Source of the DNA: Algibacillus agarilyticus
GTDB lineage: Bacteria; Pseudomonadota; Gammaproteobacteria; Enterobacterales; Alteromonadaceae
Assembly: GCF_003286125.1 (NCBI RefSeq)
Contig: NZ_QMED01000003.1
Coordinates: forward strand, 1 to 64,000
Reading direction: 5' to 3'
DNA: 64,000 nucleotides
Below are positions 59,638 through 64,000 of this stretch, one piece after another. Numbering within the stretch: position 1 is the first letter of the stretch; the number at the start of each line of letters is the position of its first letter. A model generated the notes under the pieces. It was not told where the DNA came from. It did no database searches and worked only from the letters and a program-made list of their open reading frames with translations. Both the position numbers and the translations under genes were made by a program.

Positions 59638-60813
59638 ATGTCAAACAATGAAAAAATCGATTTAAATGCGTTACGCATTGAAATAACGCAATTAGATGAA
59701 GATTTACTCCGCCTACTTTCAAGACGACGTGAAATCAGTGTAGAAGTCGCTAAAAGTAAAATACAAGACATGCGCCCTGTTCGTGATGTAACTCGCGAGC
59801 AAATATTAATGGAAAATTTAGTTGCTAAAGGCCAACCGTTAAATCTTGACGAAAACTATATCAATCAAGTTTACCGCGCAATTGTAGAAGATTCTGTTGA
59901 CTTACAACTTAAGTATATTGCTGAAAATTCCAAACCTGAACTACATAAAAATAAAGTCAAAGTTGCTTTTTTAGGTGGTGAAGGTTCGTATAGCCATATT
60001 GCTGCTAATGCTTATTTCAAACGTCAATTAGGCTTTGATAAAGGCATTGAAGAACTCGGCTTGAATGGATTTGAAAACATATTTGAAGCGGTTAAGCAAG
60101 GTTCGGCTGATTATGCTTTATTACCACTAGAAAACACCTCATCAGGTAGTATCACCGAAGTATACGACTTATTACAAAAATATGCCGAAGAAATACATAT
60201 TGTTGGTGAACAATATATCGAAGTCAAACACAGCATATTAGCCACTGACAAAATTAATCTAGACCAAATAAAAACGCTGTACGCACATTTTCAACCGATT
60301 GCCCAATGCAGTGAATTTTTAAGTACGCTTAGTGAAGATGTGCATATTGAAGCGATGAGTAGCACGTCAGCCGCCATGAAAAAAACAGCCGATTTAAATG
60401 ACCCATCCGTTGCCGTTATTGGCAGTGAACAGGGTGCTGAATACTATGGTTTAAAAACAATAATTAACACCGTTGCGAATCAAAAAGAAGCAAACCAGAC
60501 CCGTTTTATTGTTATCTCAAAAGAACAACTTTTAGTACCACAACAATCTATTGCTAAAACCTCGCTTATCATGTCAGTAAATCAGCAACCGGGGGCTTTA
60601 GTTAAGCCTTTATTAGCGTTTAGTGAACACGGAATTGATTTATGTAAATTAGAATCAAGACCAATAAACGGTAAACCTAATGAAGAAATGTTTTATATTG
60701 ATGCGATCGCGAATGTGAGTGACGATAGCTTTAAACAAGCACTAGGTGATATATTTAACCAAAGAATGACCAATTACTTAGTCCTGCTCGGTAGTTATGA
60801 ACCCCAACGTTAA
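59638..60813 (+). CDS. pheA: Bifunctional chorismate mutase / prephenate dehydratase
   Basis: Makes phenylpyruvate for phenylalanine. N-terminal chorismate mutase helices (LRIEITQLDEDLLRLLSRRR, ~10-95), then the dehydratase domain (VAFLGGEGSYSHIAA, PLENTSSGSITEVYD) and a C-terminal ACT regulatory domain (GIDLCKLESRPI). From ATG 59638, with AGGA upstream, it is 391 residues, normal length. An in-frame ATG at 59614 is less likely. Confidence 0.97.
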   Translation: MSNNEKIDLNALRIEITQLDEDLLRLLSRRREISVEVAKSKIQDMRPVRDVTREQILMENLVAKGQPLNLDENYINQVYRAIVEDSVDLQLKYIAENSKPELHKNKVKVAFLGGEGSYSHIAANAYFKRQLGFDKGIEELGLNGFENIFEAVKQGSADYALLPLENTSSGSITEVYDLLQKYAEEIHIVGEQYIEVKHSILATDKINLDQIKTLYAHFQPIAQCSEFLSTLSEDVHIEAMSSTSAAMKKTADLNDPSVAVIGSEQGAEYYGLKTIINTVANQKEANQTRFIVISKEQLLVPQQSIAKTSLIMSVNQQPGALVKPLLAFSEHGIDLCKLESRPINGKPNEEMFYIDAIANVSDDSFKQALGDIFNQRMTNYLVLLGSYEPQR

Positions 60814-60869
60814 AATAGATTATCTCATTTAATCAAAAATTTGTTATTAACCGTTGATAAGGAATTCAG

Positions 60870-61292
60870 ATGGAAGAAAAACAAATTATTCATCAATATG
60901 TTAAAGACGATCCGGTGATCAAGCGTTTGCTTGAACGAATGCCTAACGAAGTAGCGGATCGTTTTGATGAAGAACAATTAGCTCATATCCGCAATGCAAT
61001 CGGCGCAAGAGAATGGGGCCGGCATGCGCTCGATTTACGCGGTACCGTTAAGTTTTATAAATGGCGCTATTATTATGTTATTTTAGCTGGACGCAACAGA
61101 AGAGACTTAACAGATAAAGAAAAACGCGTTGCACGTATTATCAATGCCTGCTTGATAACGGGCGTCATTACCCTATCCACATTACTAGGTCTATTTGTAC
61201 TTTATTTGATCAAATCAGCATTGGGGATCAATTTGTTTGAGGGTTACTCACTCGGTATCTGGAATTGGTTTAAAGCTAATATTTTGCAATAA
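60870..61292 (+). CDS. Membrane-anchored protein of unknown function
   Basis: A 140-residue protein with a charged N-terminal half (YVKDDPVIKRLLERMPNEVA) and the conserved-looking AGRNRRDLTDKEKRVARI. One hydrophobic segment lies at ~90-115. A good AAGGAA site precedes the ATG. It follows pheA by 56 nt and is probably cotranscribed. Similar proteins are sometimes labelled as shikimate-pathway enzymes by error; no such domain is seen. Confidence 0.75.
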   Translation: MEEKQIIHQYVKDDPVIKRLLERMPNEVADRFDEEQLAHIRNAIGAREWGRHALDLRGTVKFYKWRYYYVILAGRNRRDLTDKEKRVARIINACLITGVITLSTLLGLFVLYLIKSALGINLFEGYSLGIWNWFKANILQ

Positions 61293-61317
61293 AAAACCAA
61301 GCTTATATAATTTCACT

Positions 61318-61431
61318 TTAAACTCGACCATAAATATCTTCAAATCGAACAATATCATCTTCACTCAAGTAGGAACCTGATTGAATTTCGGTTAATAAAA
61401 TATCTTTATCACCATAATTGAGTTTTTTCCA
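61318..61431 (-). pseudogene. 3' remnant of a mannose-6-phosphate isomerase / cupin gene
   Basis: A minus-strand frame of 37 codons ends in a TAA at 61318. It reads like the C-terminus of the cupin domain of mannose-6-phosphate isomerase or GDP-mannose pyrophosphorylase: LLTEIQSGSYLSEDDIVRFE followed by DIYGRV. A stop lies directly upstream in frame, and no start or other domain is present. This is a decayed fragment, not a live gene. Confidence 0.7.
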
Positions 61432-61450
61432 TTACTGCATTTATCATATA

Positions 61451-61481
61451 AAAAAAGGATTAGTCACAAAACTAATCCTTT
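61451..61481 (-). terminator. Intrinsic terminator after the IclR gene
   Basis: AAAGGATTAGT (61454-61464) pairs with ACTAATCCTTT (61471-61481), loop CACAAA. On the minus strand a run of Ts follows directly (the A-run at 61451-61456). It lies 29 nt past the IclR stop. Confidence 0.82.
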
Positions 61482-61509
61482 TATACAAAACGATAAAAAG
61501 CAAAAAGCA

Positions 61510-62286
61510 CTATAACTTTCTAACGACACCATAAGTTAATGCTTTTGAAATTTCTTCAGCGGCAGTTTTTAATTCTGCTAATACGTCATCAACACTAATT
61601 TCTTCTGGTAAACGCTGAATATACGGGATCGTTAGCGTTGCTACTGCTTGATCTGTATCGATAATAGGGAATGATAAATCAGTGACCCCTGTAACAAATG
61701 CACTGGGTGAACGCAAATAGCCTTGTTTAGCCACTTTTTTACAATCACTTAAAAACGTATTAATCTCTTGCTCACTATGATGCTTTTGTAACATCTTAAT
61801 CATTGATTCTTTTTTATCTGGTTGCTGATGGGCAAAAAGAATACGTCCAGAGGCGGTGTGCACTATGGGTTTGCGATAACCGACACGCACAGAATAAGAA
61901 ATATTACTTGGAGTTTCTACACGCGCTATAACAACAATTTGCTCTTGTGATTCAACAGCGATATGACAAGACATCGTCGTTTTTTCAGCCAATGTGCGCA
62001 TAATTGGCATTGAGTATTCTAAAATATCTTTAATTGGCTCATGTTCAGTACCAAGCTGTAATAATTTACGCGTAACATGATAACCATCCTGTCCTTCAAC
62101 TTTCTCAATAAAACCCCGTTGTTCTAAAACTAAAATCATACGATAAATTTCAGCGTTAGAACGGCCTAATTTCTCTGCAATAGTTGAAGTACTCAACGGA
62201 ACTGAATCTTTAGATAATAATTCAAGAATATCTAAACCTTTTTCTAGCGCCGGCGCTGAATATTTTTTTGCCGCTTTATCTTCCAT
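61510..62286 (-). CDS. IclR-family transcriptional regulator
   Basis: A 258-residue regulator with an N-terminal winged helix (ALEKGLDILELLSKD, STIAEKLGRSNAEIYRMILV, ~14-66) and a C-terminal ligand-binding domain (YRKPIVHTASGRILFA, ~75-250). The spacing resembles KdgR-type regulators of uronate or pectin/alginate use, but no such target genes are in the window. It is divergent from the heat-shock gene; the nearby cupin fragment may be unrelated. Confidence 0.88.
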   Translation of the reverse strand: MEDKAAKKYSAPALEKGLDILELLSKDSVPLSTSTIAEKLGRSNAEIYRMILVLEQRGFIEKVEGQDGYHVTRKLLQLGTEHEPIKDILEYSMPIMRTLAEKTTMSCHIAVESQEQIVVIARVETPSNISYSVRVGYRKPIVHTASGRILFAHQQPDKKESMIKMLQKHHSEQEINTFLSDCKKVAKQGYLRSPSAFVTGVTDLSFPIIDTDQAVATLTIPYIQRLPEEISVDDVLAELKTAAEEISKALTYGVVRKL

Positions 62287-62496
62287 TATTGTTTCTACCT
62301 TTTATACATAAGTGTTTAACGAACACATAATATTTTTATTTTCCCGTGTCCGAGTTTCAAATACAAAAAATCATTTGATCCAGTATATCGCCAGTATAGG
62401 TCAATTTCTATTATAAAATGCGCTAATTTAGCGTTTATAAATTACAAGTAAAAACTCGTGCACAAATACAATTTTTAATTTTTTTCAAAAATAACC

Positions 62497-62525
62497 CTTG
62501 AAATTAATCAAGCTTATCCCTATCT
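62497..62525 (+). promoter_or_regulatory. Sigma-32 heat-shock promoter
   Basis: CTTGAAA (62497-62503), 14-nt spacer, CCCTATCT (62518-62525). This closely matches the sigma-32 consensus CTTGAAA-N13/14-CCCCATnT. It lies about 100 nt upstream of the small heat-shock gene. Confidence 0.78.
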
Positions 62526-62599
62526 ATTTATTGAAGGCGCTTGATAGCAAGGTCTTTAAACTGCTTGTCTGATGTCAGAAAGCATTCATTCTTTTTTTA

Positions 62600-62620
62600 C
62601 ATATTGCTTACGAGGATATG
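62600..62620 (+). promoter_or_regulatory. ROSE-like RNA thermometer hairpin over the ribosome site
   Basis: CATATTGCT (62600-62608) folds back on AGGATATG (62613-62620) with a TACG loop and one bulged G. The TTGCT motif masks the AGGA ribosome site, exactly as in ROSE elements upstream of ibpA-type genes. Melting on heating would expose the start at 62624. Confidence 0.62.
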
Positions 62621-62623
62621 ATT

Positions 62624-63076
62624 ATGCGAAACGTAGATTTTACTCCATTATACCGTTCATTCATTGGCTTTGATCACTTAGCTTCATTACTAGATAATGC
62701 TTCACGAAGTGAAAAGTCCGCCGGCTACCCTCCTTATAACATTGAACTTATTGACGAGAATCATTATAAAGTTTCGATGGCTATAGCGGGATTTGCTGAA
62801 GAAGAGCTCGAAATTAAAGTCGAAAATAACACATTACTTGTTATTGGCTCTAAACCCGAATCACAAGAAGAGCGCCAATATTTATATAAAGGAATTTCAG
62901 AGCGAGGCTTTGAACGTAAATTCCAATTAGGTGATCATGTTAAGGTGATTGGAGCCGATTTAGAACATGGCTTGCTCCATATCAATTTAGAACGTGAAGT
63001 ACCCGAAGCGTTAAAACCAAGAACGATTGCCATAAACAGTAATAAACAATCGTTAATTGATAACCCGGATAAATAA
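62624..63076 (+). CDS. ibpA: Small heat-shock protein, IbpA/Hsp20 family
   Basis: Holdase chaperone that binds unfolding proteins. MRNVDFTPLYRSFIGFDHL matches the IbpA start; the alpha-crystallin domain (~30-125) contains KVSMAIAGFAEEELEI and GISERGFERKFQLGD, and LLHINLEREVPE is the C-terminal strand. The ATG at 62624 with AGGA 7 nt upstream is preferred over an ATG at 62618. A sigma-32 promoter and a ROSE-like hairpin lie upstream. Confidence 0.93.
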   Translation: MRNVDFTPLYRSFIGFDHLASLLDNASRSEKSAGYPPYNIELIDENHYKVSMAIAGFAEEELEIKVENNTLLVIGSKPESQEERQYLYKGISERGFERKFQLGDHVKVIGADLEHGLLHINLEREVPEALKPRTIAINSNKQSLIDNPDK

Positions 63077-63127
63077 CCCCGATAAATAAGCTTCAAAAAG
63101 CCTTGCTAAAAAACCAAGGCATCTAAC

Positions 63128-63165
63128 ATTGAGAGCTAAAAGTATATACGCTTTTAGCTCTCAAT
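63128..63165. terminator. Terminator hairpin between ibpA and lysC
   Basis: ATTGAGAGCTAAAAG (63128-63142) pairs perfectly with CTTTTAGCTCTCAAT (63151-63165). A smaller stem, GCCTTG with CAAGGC, lies at 63100-63120. Both stand between convergent genes and may end both transcripts. Confidence 0.65.
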
Positions 63166-63190
63166 TTATACCCAAATACTTAGATATAAA

Positions 63191-64000
63191 TTAATCAAAT
63201 AAAGCATTGTGTAGTTGTTCAACGACTGAAGGCGCTGCGGCTGTTGGTGTCAAGAAACATAAATTATGTGGGCTTGCACCTTGGCAAATCATTCTTACAT
63301 TAACTTTCTCTAACGCTTTCCATAATTGATTCTCGCGTAAACTAGACTCTAAATGATTACCGATAACGGCAACTAATGATAAATTGTCTTCTACTTTTAC
63401 ATCACAAAACGCTTTCAATGCCGTCAGAGCGGCATCACTTATGGCTTTGGTTGTTGTGTTACTTGGGTTATCAAGTGTAACGGCAATCGATATTTCAGAC
63501 GTGGTCACCAGATCAACACTAATTTTATGCTCAGCTAAAATACCAAACACTTTTGCTAAAAAGCCAGTAGCATGCAACATTTGCGGACTTTTAACCGTTA
63601 AAAGAATTTGATCTTTACGTAAAGCAATCGCTCGATAAGCCGGTTTAGTTTTGGCTTTATTAACCACCCATGTTCCGCCTTCGTTTGGTGCTCGGCTCGA
63701 ACCAACAAACACGCGTATGTCGCGACGCATTGCAGGAATTAAAGTGGCAGGGTGTAAAATTTTAGCGCCAAATGTCGCCATTTCAGCGGCTTCATCAAAA
63801 CTGATCTCAGGGATAGGACGAGCAGCTTGGGTCAATCTTGGATCCGTTGTAAAAATACCAATAACATCAGTCCATATTTGTAAAACATCGGCTTCTAAAG
63901 CTTCAGCGATTAACGCGGCACTATAATCGCTGCCACCACGGCCCAAAGTCGTTGTTTCACCTTGATCATTAGAACCTATAAAACCTTGCGTAACCACAAC
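63191..64000 (-). CDS. lysC: Aspartate kinase, partial (5' end outside window)
   Basis: First step of the aspartate amino-acid family. The visible 270 residues hold the end of the kinase domain (TTTLGRGGSDYSAALIAEAL, WTDVIGIFTTDPR) and the two regulatory ACT domains (LLTVKSPQMLHATGFLAKVF, LSLVAVIGNH). The reading frame stays open to the window edge, so the N-terminal part is missing. The single-function layout and sequence resemble the lysine-sensitive LysC (aspartokinase III). Confidence 0.93.
   Translation of the reverse strand, partial: VVVTQGFIGSNDQGETTTLGRGGSDYSAALIAEALEADVLQIWTDVIGIFTTDPRLTQAARPIPEISFDEAAEMATFGAKILHPATLIPAMRRDIRVFVGSSRAPNEGGTWVVNKAKTKPAYRAIALRKDQILLTVKSPQMLHATGFLAKVFGILAEHKISVDLVTTSEISIAVTLDNPSNTTTKAISDAALTALKAFCDVKVEDNLSLVAVIGNHLESSLRENQLWKALEKVNVRMICQGASPHNLCFLTPTAAAPSVVEQLHNALFD

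Overview
The window is AT-rich chromosomal DNA from a marine-type gammaproteobacterium, most likely of the order Alteromonadales; the genus cannot be fixed from the sequence. The evidence is gene order. It contains the classic blocks barA / rlmD-relA-mazG-pyrG-eno, ftsB-ispD-ispF-truD-surE-pcm-(DUF368)-nlpD-rpoS, mfd-csiV, divergent bioA / bioBFCD, and the ybbA-ybbP pair divergent from tesA. No tRNA, rRNA, CRISPR array or prophage was seen.

Region 1 (1-13.3 kb) is accessory. It begins with the N-terminus of an IS4-type transposase cut by the window edge. A compact minus-strand operon follows: an AfsA-type hotdog protein, a HAD phosphatase, a Tsx/OmpK-like outer-membrane channel, a diheme cytochrome c, an AzoR-like flavoprotein and a complete triosephosphate isomerase. 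A LysR regulator lies divergent from the AfsA gene, with a perfect dyad between them. Next to it is a second minus-strand cluster: a thiolase, an NAD(P)-binding reductase, an Fe(II)/2-oxoglutarate oxygenase, an unrecognised protein, an ABM-domain protein, a DUF2165 protein and a polytopic membrane protein. AfsA enzymes join dihydroxyacetone phosphate (DHAP) to beta-ketoacyl groups to start gamma-butyrolactone (GBL) signals. The operon holds the acyltransferase, a possible DHAP source, a possible phosphatase and a possible reductase. I propose it as a candidate signalling-molecule or secondary-metabolite system; this is inference.

Region 2 (13.3-44.7 kb) is the housekeeping core: transcription-coupled repair (mfd), cell division (csiV, ftsB, nlpD), thiolation (thiI), phospholipid synthesis (pgpA), general stress (rpoS), isoprenoid precursors (ispD, ispF), repair and modification (pcm, surE, truD), glycolysis (eno), CTP synthesis (pyrG), stringent response (relA, mazG), rRNA methylation (rlmD), the BarA sensor kinase, an AraC regulator and the ybbA-ybbP / tesA locus. 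A strong hairpin lies in the rpoS leader.

Region 3 (44.7-64 kb) begins with a repeat-rich gap: a MITE-like element and an 8-bp tandem repeat. It continues with glycogen phosphorylase bearing a histone-H1-like tail, phosphoglucomutase, the biotin genes, asnS, an Mpo1-like protein, an M61 peptidase, pheA, a decayed fragment of a mannose-6-phosphate isomerase/cupin gene, an IclR regulator, a small heat-shock protein with a sigma-32 promoter and ROSE-like thermometer hairpin, and the 3' part of lysC running off the right edge.
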